A stretch of 64,000 nt of DNA from positions 62,001-126,000 of the forward strand of contig NZ_QTKT01000009.1 of NCBI RefSeq assembly GCF_018424605.1. Reading direction: 5' to 3'. Every line of letters begins with the position of its first letter. The first letter of the stretch is position 1. Both the position numbers and the translations under genes were made by a program. The DNA comes from Marinobacter lipolyticus (GTDB taxonomy: Bacteria > Pseudomonadota > Gammaproteobacteria > Pseudomonadales > Oleiphilaceae). Of the stretch, positions 27,833-36,559 are shown in pieces. Below the pieces are notes generated by a model that saw nothing but the letters and a program-made list of their open reading frames with translations, was not told where the DNA came from and did not search any database.

Positions 27833-28084
27833 ATGTATCTATCCGTACAACTGAGCTGTTATCCACTGAAGGACGACTACAAACAACCGATATGGGATCT
27901 GATTGAGCGGCTCAAACAGACCGGCCTGGAAGTGTACCCGGGGCGCATGAGCACCGAGATGTTCGGCGAGTATGACGAGGTGATGAAGGTGCTGTCGGAC
28001 ACCCTGAAATGGTCCTTCGAGACTTACGGCAAGTCGGTGTTTGTTGCGAAGATTATGGAGGGTGACCGGCGGCCGAAGGGATAA
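27833..28084 (+). CDS. YkoF-like thiamine/HMP-binding domain protein
   Basis: 83 aa, one YkoF-type alpha/beta domain: MYLSVQLSCYPLKDDY at the start, FGEYDEVMKVL in the middle. YkoF of Bacillus carries two such domains and binds thiamine or hydroxymethylpyrimidine; single-domain versions are common in proteobacteria and their ligand is not established. GGGGAG precedes the ATG. Probably in an operon with ggt (16-bp gap). Its 3' end is only 3 bp from the convergent DUF202 gene. Confidence 0.75.
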   Translation: MYLSVQLSCYPLKDDYKQPIWDLIERLKQTGLEVYPGRMSTEMFGEYDEVMKVLSDTLKWSFETYGKSVFVAKIMEGDRRPKG

Positions 28085-28087
28085 CCC

Positions 28088-28459
28088 CTATACCCGCCCG
28101 ACGAACAGGGCGACAACAAGCACCGTGCCGAGAAACGCCACGATCATATTGACTACCAGCCCCCAGCGGAAGCCGTACCCTTCGGGAAACTCCGCCGGGG
28201 TCAGGGTGCGCAATAACGCACGGAACTGACGGGAAGACCAGATCGCGGCAAACGCACCCAGCAGGATGAACAGGATACCGATCCAGAACGCCAGCACCGC
28301 GTTGATCGCACCCACCGCCTGGGGAGCCAGGGCGTGCAGCAACAGCCCGGCCCGCTCAATCAGGAACCCGAAGGCAATGAAGGACAGGCTGGTGCGATTC
28401 CACGCCAGCAGTGTACGTTCTGCCGCAAACAGAACCCGTGGATCCTTCAGATCGGACAT
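28088..28459 (-). CDS. YidH-like DUF202 membrane protein
   Basis: 123 aa with three predicted membrane helices (about 25-42, 50-73, 98-118). The N-terminal family signature is AAERTLLAWNRTSLSFIAFGF. Function unknown; DUF202 domains also occur in eukaryotic VTC and polyphosphate-related proteins. Its ATG overlaps the rlmA stop by one base (TGATG), so it is translationally coupled to rlmA. Confidence 0.85.
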   Translation of the reverse strand: MSDLKDPRVLFAAERTLLAWNRTSLSFIAFGFLIERAGLLLHALAPQAVGAINAVLAFWIGILFILLGAFAAIWSSRQFRALLRTLTPAEFPEGYGFRWGLVVNMIVAFLGTVLVVALFVGRV

Positions 28460-29337
28460 CAGGCGTTTTCCTTCTCATCCAGTGGAGGGTTGCCAGGCAC
28501 GCACTGATAGCAGGTCAGGCGAACATCCACGGTAACGGCCAGCGATGTCAATGCCGCGGCGCGCTCAAGACCCTCAACGGGGGCACGATACAAGTGTGGC
28601 GTCATCGCCAGCAGATCCGCAATCCGCTCCTGACTGTCCAGTGCCAGGGGAAAGCGTTCCGTTGCGGTGCTCAGGGTGATGAAGCCCTCGGGATCCTCAG
28701 GAACCGCCGTCTTCTCCGGCTTCAGTGTGGGGTAAATGATCTCGCGCAACTCCCGCAAATGCTCGGGCCCCGCATCCACCTGTATCAGCAGGCCACCGGG
28801 TTTCAGTACTCTGGCAAATTCCGCATACACAGGAAATCCGAACAAGCATAGCACCCGGTCCACGGACGCGGACAATACCGGCAACCGGGCGTTGGTGGCC
28901 ACCACCCAAGCCGGGCGCTTGTCCTGCTTTGCAGCCGCCAGCACCGCCCACTTGGAAATATCCACCCCCAAAGCCTCCAGGGTCTTGCCTTCCGGGCAGG
29001 CTTCCCCCAGCTCGCGCAGGTAATACCCCTCACCACACCCTGCATCAAGGCAACGTAGCGGCGGCTCATCGGCGCCCTCCCCCAACACCGCCCGGTTCAC
29101 GGCATCGGCGATGGGCTGATAGCACCCGCTGTTCAGGAAGCGCCGGCGGGCGGCCACCATTTCCTTGCTGTCACCCGGATGGCGGGAGCGTTTGTTCTGT
29201 ACCGGTAACAGGTGCGTATACCCCTGACGGGCAACATCGAAGTTATGGCCTGCCGGACAACACCAGGCCGTACCGGTTTGAATCAGAGGTTCTCCGTCCA
29301 GCGGACAGGCGAGAGCCAGAAAGGGTTCGATGGACAT
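28459..29337 (-). CDS. rlmA: 23S rRNA (guanine745-N1)-methyltransferase
   Basis: 292 aa. N-terminal zinc ribbon (ALACPLDGEPL ... WCCPAGHNFD), the conserved DVARQGYTHLL stretch, then a Rossmann methyltransferase with SAM motif CLDAGCGEGYYLREL. RlmA methylates G745 in helix 35 of 23S rRNA. The start is ATG 29337, where homology begins; the frame extends 47 codons further. It is divergent from the nucleotide-exchanger-like transporter. Confidence 0.9.
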   Translation of the reverse strand: MSIEPFLALACPLDGEPLIQTGTAWCCPAGHNFDVARQGYTHLLPVQNKRSRHPGDSKEMVAARRRFLNSGCYQPIADAVNRAVLGEGADEPPLRCLDAGCGEGYYLRELGEACPEGKTLEALGVDISKWAVLAAAKQDKRPAWVVATNARLPVLSASVDRVLCLFGFPVYAEFARVLKPGGLLIQVDAGPEHLRELREIIYPTLKPEKTAVPEDPEGFITLSTATERFPLALDSQERIADLLAMTPHLYRAPVEGLERAAALTSLAVTVDVRLTCYQCVPGNPPLDEKENA

Positions 29338-29469
29338 GCGCGTTCCGCCCGAATGCGTTTGAAGACTGTAAAGGCAACAGCAACCACAAGAGCGCAAGGC
29401 TAACCCAAACGCGGGCAATGGTCTAAATTGAAAGCCACGCTTCACCGGAAACCGGCCCGGCCTCCCACT

Positions 29470-30795
29470 ATGAATCACCCGCTTGCCAAGCTGTTCAACA
29501 TCAACCGCAACGAATGGATTCCAGTTCTGCTCGCCGCCTTCTTCTTTTTCTGCGTGCTGACCGCCCTGATGGTGCTACGCCCCGCCCGCGAAGCGCTCGG
29601 ACTGCAGGGTGGCATCGACACCGTACGCTGGCTGTTTGTCGGGACGGCGGTCATCACTCTGCTGGTCAACCCGGTGTTTGGCCTGCTGGTCAGTCGCCTG
29701 CGCCGCCTGACCTTCATCACCGCCACCTACGGCTTTTCCGGCTTCAGCCTGGTGATGTTCTATCTGGCCATGACGCTCACGCCAAATGTCATCGGCATTA
29801 CCACCGGACAGATCTTCTATGTCTGGTTCAGTGTCTTCAACCTGTTCATTACCATGGTGTTCTGGGCCGTGATGGCGGATCGCTTCAGCCTCGATCAGGG
29901 CAAACGGTTTTTCGGCGTGATTGCCGTGGGTGGTACCTGTGGCGCGATTTTCGGCCCCTGGTTGACCTCCGTACTGGCCGAACCGCTGGGCACGCCCGCC
30001 CTGTTGCTTGTCAGCACCGCATTCCTGGCGCTGGCGTTGCTGTCGTGCTGGGCGGTCACCCACATCCGTCCTGACTCGGCCGAGCAGAGGTACGATATCC
30101 GCCCCGCCATTGAGGACCGGGAGCTGATTGGTGGCAGTGCCTGGGAAGGTTTCGGGGCGGTGTTCCGCTCCCGCTACCTGCTGGGCATTGCCACCTACGT
30201 CATCATTCTGGCCATTATGGCGACGTTCATCTATTTCACGCGACTGCAGATGGTGGCCGAACTGGGCGAAAGCACCGACCAGAGAACCACCCTGTTCGCC
30301 AGAATCGACCTGATCACCCAGGTTGCCACGCTGGTCACGCAGGCACTGGTCGCCGGTCACCTGATGAAACGTGTGGGCGTGCATATCACACTGGCGCTGC
30401 TACCGCTAACAGCAGCCTTCGGCTTTATCGGCCTTGCCATGGTTGGCTCCCTCGCTGCACTGATCACACTGGAAGCCTCCTTCCGTGCGGTACAAAGGGC
30501 CATCATGCGCCCTGCCCGGGAAACCCTGTATACGGTGGCAAGCCGGGAAGAAAAGTACAAAGCCAAGGCCTTTATCGACACCTTCGTCTACCGTGGCGGT
30601 GACGTGGTGGGCGCGCAGGTTGAAGGCCTGCTCGGGCGCTTCGGCACCGGGCTGGCGGCGGTTGCCAGCGTGGCGGTTCCGCTGGCGCTCATGTGGGTGC
30701 TACTGGCCTTATGGTTGGGCAGAACCCAACAGTCCATAGCAAGCACGTCGCAGCCGCTCAGTTCTGATAAGCGGCATCGGTGCGGGCCGACATGA
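29470..30795 (+). CDS. NTP/NDP exchanger-like MFS transporter
   Basis: 441 aa, about twelve hydrophobic segments. The region [20 protein letters not shown] followed by [19 protein letters not shown], and the C-terminal [20 protein letters not shown], are typical of the ATP:ADP antiporter (Tlc)-like branch found in free-living bacteria as well as intracellular parasites. The substrate is unknown here; nucleotide exchange is a family guess. The start at ATG 29470 lacks a good Shine-Dalgarno. Its last 38 bp overlap the 3' end of phhB on the other strand. Confidence 0.78.
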   Translation: MNHPLAKLFNINRNEWIPVLLAAFFFFCVLTALMVLRPAREALGLQGGIDTVRWLFVGTAVITLLVNPVFGLLVSRLRRLTFITATYGFSGFSLVMFYLAMTLTPNVIGITTGQIFYVWFSVFNLFITMVFWAVMADRFSLDQGKRFFGVIAVGGTCGAIFGPWLTSVLAEPLGTPALLLVSTAFLALALLSCWAVTHIRPDSAEQRYDIRPAIEDRELIGGSAWEGFGAVFRSRYLLGIATYVIILAIMATFIYFTRLQMVAELGESTDQRTTLFARIDLITQVATLVTQALVAGHLMKRVGVHITLALLPLTAAFGFIGLAMVGSLAALITLEASFRAVQRAIMRPARETLYTVASREEKYKAKAFIDTFVYRGGDVVGAQVEGLLGRFGTGLAAVASVAVPLALMWVLLALWLGRTQQSIASTSQPLSSDKRHRCGPT

Positions 30796-31099
30796 TAAAA
30801 TCATTGCGGTGCAGACCACCGATCTTGTGGGTCCACCAGCGCACGGTCACCTTGCCCCACTCCAGCAACATCGCGGGGTGATGCCCCTCTGCCTCGGCCA
30901 GTTCTCCGATTTTATTGGTGAACGCCAGCGCCTCGGCAAAATTCCTAAATCGGAAGACCCGCTGTAACTGCTCCTCGCCTTCCAGCTCAATAAGCTGCCA
31001 GTCAGGAACTTCATCCAGCAGGTCGTGCTTCTCGCTGTCCGCTATTTTGGGCGCATCCGCCCGGCACGCTTCGCAGGACTGCTCGGTGAGTGAACTCAT
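30758..31099 (-). CDS. phhB: Pterin-4a-carbinolamine dehydratase
   Basis: 113 aa. Dehydrates 4a-hydroxytetrahydrobiopterin to recycle the cofactor of phenylalanine hydroxylase. Family signature [33 protein letters not shown] with the active-site histidines. ATG 31099 has GGAGG upstream. No phhA is in this window, so its partner must lie elsewhere or it has a different role (molybdopterin-related homologues exist). Confidence 0.9.
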   Translation of the reverse strand: MSSLTEQSCEACRADAPKIADSEKHDLLDEVPDWQLIELEGEEQLQRVFRFRNFAEALAFTNKIGELAEAEGHHPAMLLEWGKVTVRWWTHKIGGLHRNDFIMSARTDAAYQN

Positions 31100-31181
31100 G
31101 GTGCAACCTCCCTGATGGTTAACCGTAGTACAAGCGTGGCTGCCGTCACCCACATTATCAAGCCCGCTCTTGAATTCTGCC

Positions 31182-31223
31182 CCTGTTCAGAATACTGTAT
31201 ATTTAAACAGTATTCTGAACAGG
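31182..31223 (+). promoter_or_regulatory. LexA operator in front of imuA-imuB-dnaE2
   Basis: CTGTATATTTAAACAG at 31195-31210 is a perfect CTGT-N8-ACAG SOS box. It is the centre of a 42-bp palindrome with perfect 17-bp arms (31182-31198 and 31207-31223). The 3' end lies 14 bp before the imuA ATG at 31237. TATATT in the centre could double as a -10 element, so LexA would block polymerase directly. Confidence 0.93.
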
Positions 31224-31236
31224 CAGAGACAGACCC

Positions 31237-31926
31237 ATGAGCAATCTTCTGAACACGCTGATGCAGGATGCCCGCATCTGGCAGGGGCATCGCCAGACCC
31301 TGACCACCCAGCCCGCCGAACCGACCGGCTATCAGGTACTGGACAATCAGCTCGGCGGCCTCGGCTGGCCCCGGGGCGCACTGAGCGAGTGCCTGCTGGA
31401 GGCGCCGGGCATTGGCGAATTGCAACTGGTGTTGCCGCTGATGCAGCGGTTATCCCGTGCCGGCAAAACCGTGTTCTGGCTGAACCCGCCGCACACCCCT
31501 TACGCCCCTGCCCTGGCTCGGGAAGGGGTGGATCTGGATCAGGTTGTAATGATCCACACCGAAGACAGCGGCGACCTGCTCTGGACTCTGGAAAACTGCC
31601 TGCGTTCTCCCGTCACCGGACTGGTGCTGGCCTGGCCGGGCAAACTGGCCGCCCGGGATATCCGCCGTCTGCAACTGGCAGCGGAAGCCGGCAGCAACGT
31701 CTGCGTGCTGTTTCGCAGCTGCAAACTGGCCGAGCAGAGCTCTCCCGCAGCCCTGCGCCTGGAACTGGACGCTGGCGAACAGCAGGATCTGCGCATCAAC
31801 GTACTGAAACGCCGGGGCAGCTGGCCCGGCCAGCGTTGCACTCTGGCCCTGGGGCATCGTGCCGGTTTGTCTGCAAACGAATCAGGCCGGGTGGTTCAGG
31901 GCCCCTGGTCCGCATCCGCTCCCTGA
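31237..31926 (+). CDS. imuA: ImuA, mutasome accessory protein (RecA/SulA-like)
   Basis: 229 aa RecA-fold protein lacking a normal Walker A (the corresponding stretch is LLEAPGIGELQL). ImuA works with ImuB and DnaE2 in SOS-induced error-prone translesion synthesis. The anchor is the conserved TGYQVLDNQLGGLGWPRGAL. First gene after the LexA operator; imuB follows after 21 bp. Confidence 0.92.
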   Translation: MSNLLNTLMQDARIWQGHRQTLTTQPAEPTGYQVLDNQLGGLGWPRGALSECLLEAPGIGELQLVLPLMQRLSRAGKTVFWLNPPHTPYAPALAREGVDLDQVVMIHTEDSGDLLWTLENCLRSPVTGLVLAWPGKLAARDIRRLQLAAEAGSNVCVLFRSCKLAEQSSPAALRLELDAGEQQDLRINVLKRRGSWPGQRCTLALGHRAGLSANESGRVVQGPWSASAP

Positions 31927-31947
31927 CCGGCATAAAGGCACCGCATC

Positions 31948-33393
31948 ATGCTCTGGGCTTACCTGCATTTCCCGCACCTGCTGCTGGATCATATTCGTTG
32001 CTCCCGCAGCGGGGGTGATGAACAGCATGAAGAAAACAGCGAACCGGCACTGGTGGTTGTGGATCACTCCGCCCAGCGAGTGCTGCAAGCCTGCCCACTA
32101 GCCCAGGCCCAGGGTGTGCAAGCGGGCACACGCCTGAAAACCGCCATCAATCTGGTGCCGGAGCTGGCCATCGCCCACGCGGACCCCGGGCGCGAACAAC
32201 AGATTCTGGCCGAACAGGCGCGCTGGCTGTACCGCCATGTCGCCAGCATTGTGCCCTACCCGCCCGATGGACTGCTGGTGGAAGTGGGCAGCCTGGAAAA
32301 ACTCTATGGTGGCCTGGCGGCGCTCTGGCAAACCCTGGAGCAGGCACTCTCGGAACGACACCTGAACGCCTGGATGGCTACCGGGACAACGCCGCTGGCG
32401 GCCCGTCTTTGCGCCCGGGCCGGCCAGGGCCAGTGCACCGCAGACAAGGGCCATATGGAACGGCACCTCCACAATCTGCCCCTGGCTGCCGCCGGCTTTG
32501 ACGACCGCACCCTGACCCGGCTTCAGCGTCTGGGGCTGACCCGCCTGGGGGAGGTCATGAACTTGCCGCCTGCCGAGCTGGCCAGACGGCTGACACCGGA
32601 AACACTCGCCCGGGTACAGAAAATCCAGGGCAGCCGGCCAGATCCGCAACAACCCTGGCAGCCACCACACCATTTTCGCCAGCAGGCGGATTTTGTGCAG
32701 GACATCGAGCGCGCGGAAGGCCTGCTATTCCCCTTGCAGCGCATACTGACCGAGCTGGAAGAAGACCTGTGCTGGCGCCAACAGGACACCGACAGCCTGC
32801 TGCTGATACTGACCCACCGACATCACGAGCCTACCCGCTTGCGCATTCGCACGTCGGGGCCGGAACACCGGGCCGAGGCATTTCTGAACCTGATCCGCCT
32901 GCGCTTCGAGCAACACCCGCTGCCGGCTCCCGTGATCTCACTGGTGCTGTCCGTGCGTCGCTTCCTGGGCCGGGAAGCCGTCGCAGGCAATGATCTGCTG
33001 GGTGAAATCCCGGACCTGAACGAAGCCTGGCACACACTGATCAGTCGCCTGCAGGCACGGCTGGGCAGCGACGCCTTGCAACAGCTGTCACCCCAACCGG
33101 ACCACCGCCCTGAACGGGCCTGGTCCGCGTCGGAGGTTCAGCGCAAAGCCCGGCCTGCCATACAGGATCTGTCGAGCCTGCCGCGCCGGCCATTATGGTT
33201 GCTGAACGGCCCCCAATCCCTGCCTGAGGCACCGGTGGCCTGGTATTCCGGCCCCGAACGGATCAGCGGCGGCTGGTGGGATGGCCAACGGGTGCACCGG
33301 GATTACTACATCGCCGGGCTGGCCGGCGGTCAGCTGGCGTGGGTGTTCCGGGATGTGCGGGGAGGCTGGTTTGTTCATGGCTGGTTCGGCTGA
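31948..33393 (+). CDS. imuB: ImuB, Y-family polymerase-like mutasome protein
   Basis: 481 aa. Y-family fold but catalytically dead: the opening reads WAYLHFPHLLLD where active polymerases have the metal-binding D-x-D motif. It keeps the palm/thumb region with a helix-hairpin-helix (TLTRLQRLGLTRLGEVMNLP) and a little-finger domain. ImuB is the adapter that binds the sliding clamp and recruits DnaE2; a possible clamp motif is QQLSPQ near residue 377. The downstream dnaE2 start overlaps its end by 17 bp. Confidence 0.93.
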   Translation: MLWAYLHFPHLLLDHIRCSRSGGDEQHEENSEPALVVVDHSAQRVLQACPLAQAQGVQAGTRLKTAINLVPELAIAHADPGREQQILAEQARWLYRHVASIVPYPPDGLLVEVGSLEKLYGGLAALWQTLEQALSERHLNAWMATGTTPLAARLCARAGQGQCTADKGHMERHLHNLPLAAAGFDDRTLTRLQRLGLTRLGEVMNLPPAELARRLTPETLARVQKIQGSRPDPQQPWQPPHHFRQQADFVQDIERAEGLLFPLQRILTELEEDLCWRQQDTDSLLLILTHRHHEPTRLRIRTSGPEHRAEAFLNLIRLRFEQHPLPAPVISLVLSVRRFLGREAVAGNDLLGEIPDLNEAWHTLISRLQARLGSDALQQLSPQPDHRPERAWSASEVQRKARPAIQDLSSLPRRPLWLLNGPQSLPEAPVAWYSGPERISGGWWDGQRVHRDYYIAGLAGGQLAWVFRDVRGGWFVHGWFG

Positions 33394-36300
33394 AGCAATG
33401 CCTTACGCCGAGCTTTACTGCTTCAGCAACTTCACCTTTCTGACCGGCGCCTCACACCCTCACGAACTGGCCGAACGAGCGGCGGAGTTGGGCTACCGGG
33501 CCCTCGCCATCACCGATGCCTGCTCCGTGGCCGGCATTCCCAGGGCCTGGGCGGCGCTGAAAGACAGCCCGGTAAAGCTGATCACCGGCAGCTGGTTTGA
33601 GCTGGAAGACGCCCCGGCCAACGGCACCCGACCACAGTTCATCCTGCTGGCCCGCAACCGCGCCGGTTATGGCCAGCTGTGCCAACTGATTACCACCGGC
33701 CGGCGGCGGGCAGAGAAGGGTCAGTACCGGTTGTTCCGTGAGGACCTGGAAACTCATCCTCTCGAGGAGTGCCTGTGCCTTTGGCTGCCGCCCCTGCCCG
33801 ACCACGCCGTTTACAGCGAAGCGCTGGCAAGCGGCGAGTGGCTGCACTGGTTGTTTGGCGACCGCCTGTGGCTGGGCGCCAGCCGTACCCTGGAATCCGC
33901 AGAGGACCGTCACCTGAGCCGGATACGCCAGCTGTCGTCGGACCTGCGCTGCCCGATCACCGCGACCGGGCAGGTGCACATGCACCACCGCGAACGCCAG
34001 CCGCTGCAGGATGTGCTCACCGCCCTTCGCCATAACACCTCCCTGGAACAGGCTGGCCACCATCTGTTCCAGAACGGCGAACGCTATCTGCGTCCCCTGT
34101 CGGTATTGCAACGGCTGTTTCCCGAGGCCTGGCTGAAAGAAAGCCTGGTCATCGCCGAACAGTGCGTCTTTGAACCCGGCAGCCTGCGCTATGAGTACCC
34201 GCCCGATCTGGTCCCTGAAGGCGAATCCCCCGCCAGTTACCTGCACCGCCTGACCTGGGAAGGCGAACGCCGGCGTTTTCCCGATGGCACACCACTGACG
34301 GTGCAGGCGCTGATCCGCAAGGAGCTGGCGCTGATTTCCGAGATGAGGTACGAGCATTACTTCCTCACCATTCAGGACATTGTGGCGTTTGCCCGCAGCC
34401 AGGGCATTCTGTGTCAGGGCCGTGGCTCCGCGGCCAATTCCGCCGTGTGCTATTGCCTGGGTATCACCGAGGTGAACCCCACCAAAGTGGACCTGCTGTT
34501 CGAGCGCTTCATTTCCAAAGACCGCAACGAGCCGCCGGACATCGACGTGGACTTTGAACACGAACGCCGCGAAGAGGTGATTCAGTATATTTACCGTCGC
34601 TACACCCGCGAACGGGCAGCGCTGGCCGCTACCGTTATCCGCTACCGTCCGCGCAGCGCCATCCGTGACGTGGGCAAGGCGCTGGGGTTCGATACCGCAC
34701 TGGTGGAGCAACTGCTCAACGGCGTGGACTGGCGCGACAGAGCCACCGACTGGCGCCAGCAGATCCTCGACAAACGCCTGACCCGCAACCCCAGGGTAGC
34801 CGACCAGTTTTTTACCCTGGCGAACACCTTACTGGGTTTCCCCCGCCACCTGTCACAGCATGTGGGCGGGTTCGTGATCAGTGCCGGACCACTGGCAGAA
34901 CTGGTGCCGGTCGAGAACGCCGCCATGGCAGGGCGCACCGTTATCCAGTGGGACAAGGACGACCTGGAAAGCCTGGGGTTGATGAAGGTGGATGTGCTGG
35001 CGCTGGGCATGCTGTCTGCAATCCGCAAGGCGCTGGAGCTGATCAGCATGGCAAAGGGCCACCCCTTTGCCATGCAGGACATTCCCGCCGAAGACCCCGC
35101 CACCTACGCCATGCTGCAAAAAGGCGACAGCATTGGCGTGTTCCAGGTGGAATCCCGGGCCCAGATCAACATGCTGCCGCGTCTCAAGCCCGAGACCTAT
35201 TACGATCTGGTGATCGAAGTTGCCATTGTGCGCCCCGGCCCCATCCAGGGAGACATGGTGCACCCGTACCTGCGTCGCAAGCACGGCCTGGAACCGGTGG
35301 ATTACCCCAACGACGCCGTACGCAAAGTGCTGGAACGAACCTTGGGCGTACCTATCTTCCAGGAACAGGTGATCAAACTGGCCATGGTGGCCGCCGGCTT
35401 TTCCGCGGGCGAAGCCGACCAGCTACGCCGGGCCATGGCCGCCTGGAAATCTCACGGTGACCTGACCCCGTTCCGCGACAAGCTCATCCGCGGCATGCTG
35501 GAGCGTGGTCATGACGCTGACTTCGCCGAGCGTCTGTATCTGCAGATCTGCGGCTTCGGCGGTTATGGTTTCCCGGAATCCCACGCCGCCAGCTTTGCCC
35601 TGCTGGTGTATGTGTCTGCCTGGATCAAGCGCCACTACCCCGCGGCGTTTTACTGCGCCCTGCTCAATAGCCAGCCGATGGGCTTCTACTCCCCTTCGCA
35701 ACTGGTGCAGGATGCCCGCCGCCATAACGTCACGGTGCTGCCGCCGGATGTGAACCACAGCCACTGGGATCACACCCTCGAAGGTCCTGACCGCCACCTG
35801 CGGTTGGGACTGCGCCTGATACAGGGGCTATCGGAAAGCGGCGGACAACGACTACACCAACACCGGCCGGTAGCGGGCTACCGCGCCACCAGCGAACTAC
35901 GCCGGCTGGCCAGCCTCAACCAGCGGGACATGGAACTGCTCGCCGGTGCCAACGCCATGCCCGATTTCACCAGCAACCGCCACCAGGCTTACTGGCAGCT
36001 GCTGGACCACGAGCAACCCAGCGAATTGTTTGCCGGGGAAGAGGTCTTGGAATACCGGCCAGAGCACTGCCACCAGCTGCCGGAACCTACCGAAGGCCAG
36101 AACGTGCTCGCCGACTACGCCAGCCAGGGCCTGACGCTGCAACGTCACCCCCTTGCGCTGCTGCGGGAACAGGGCCACCTGAAGTTCTGTTTGAGCGCGG
36201 AACAGCTCAAAACCACCAAAGCCGGCATTCCCGTTCAGGTCGCCGGCCTGGTCACCGGTCGCCAGCGCCCGGGCTCCGCCTCCGGCGTCACCTTTGTCAC

Positions 36301-36508
36301 CCTCGAGGATGAAACCGGTAATGTGAATGTGGTGGTGTGGCTGGAAACCGCACGGCGGCAGCGGAAGCCGCTGTTAACGGCGAGGTTGTTGCACGTGAAA
36401 GGTGTACTGGAACGACAGGGTGAGATCGTGCATGTGATGGCGGGAAAACTTTCGGACCTGAGCCATCTGATTCGTTCATTGCCGGTGGAATCCCGGAACT
36501 TTCATTAG
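33377..36508 (+). CDS. dnaE2: Error-prone DNA polymerase DnaE2
   Basis: 1043 aa alpha-subunit-type polymerase, the catalytic part of the SOS mutasome. N-terminal PHP domain (YAELYCFSNFTFLTGASHP, but with DnaE2-type losses), polymerase core with GRGSAANSAVCYCLGIT and the catalytic PPDIDVDFEHERR, and a C-terminal OB-fold with FVTLEDETGNVNVVVW. ATG 33377 is used because GGGGAGG lies 13 nt upstream; ATG 33398 lacks a site. The frame extends further upstream inside imuB without homology. A bidirectional terminator follows. Confidence 0.95.
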   Translation: MAGSAEAMPYAELYCFSNFTFLTGASHPHELAERAAELGYRALAITDACSVAGIPRAWAALKDSPVKLITGSWFELEDAPANGTRPQFILLARNRAGYGQLCQLITTGRRRAEKGQYRLFREDLETHPLEECLCLWLPPLPDHAVYSEALASGEWLHWLFGDRLWLGASRTLESAEDRHLSRIRQLSSDLRCPITATGQVHMHHRERQPLQDVLTALRHNTSLEQAGHHLFQNGERYLRPLSVLQRLFPEAWLKESLVIAEQCVFEPGSLRYEYPPDLVPEGESPASYLHRLTWEGERRRFPDGTPLTVQALIRKELALISEMRYEHYFLTIQDIVAFARSQGILCQGRGSAANSAVCYCLGITEVNPTKVDLLFERFISKDRNEPPDIDVDFEHERREEVIQYIYRRYTRERAALAATVIRYRPRSAIRDVGKALGFDTALVEQLLNGVDWRDRATDWRQQILDKRLTRNPRVADQFFTLANTLLGFPRHLSQHVGGFVISAGPLAELVPVENAAMAGRTVIQWDKDDLESLGLMKVDVLALGMLSAIRKALELISMAKGHPFAMQDIPAEDPATYAMLQKGDSIGVFQVESRAQINMLPRLKPETYYDLVIEVAIVRPGPIQGDMVHPYLRRKHGLEPVDYPNDAVRKVLERTLGVPIFQEQVIKLAMVAAGFSAGEADQLRRAMAAWKSHGDLTPFRDKLIRGMLERGHDADFAERLYLQICGFGGYGFPESHAASFALLVYVSAWIKRHYPAAFYCALLNSQPMGFYSPSQLVQDARRHNVTVLPPDVNHSHWDHTLEGPDRHLRLGLRLIQGLSESGGQRLHQHRPVAGYRATSELRRLASLNQRDMELLAGANAMPDFTSNRHQAYWQLLDHEQPSELFAGEEVLEYRPEHCHQLPEPTEGQNVLADYASQGLTLQRHPLALLREQGHLKFCLSAEQLKTTKAGIPVQVAGLVTGRQRPGSASGVTFVTLEDETGNVNVVVWLETARRQRKPLLTARLLHVKGVLERQGEIVHVMAGKLSDLSHLIRSLPVESRNFH

Positions 36509-36515
36509 ATAAAAG

Positions 36516-36541
36516 AAAACCCCGCACGAAGGCGGGGTTTT
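36516..36541. terminator. Bidirectional terminator between dnaE2 and oadB
   Basis: AAAACCCCGC / GCGGGGTTTT, a perfect 10-bp stem with a 6-nt loop. The A and T runs let it act in both directions on the convergent dnaE2 and oad transcripts. Confidence 0.9.
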
Positions 36542-36559
36542 CGGTACTGCCGAGGATAA

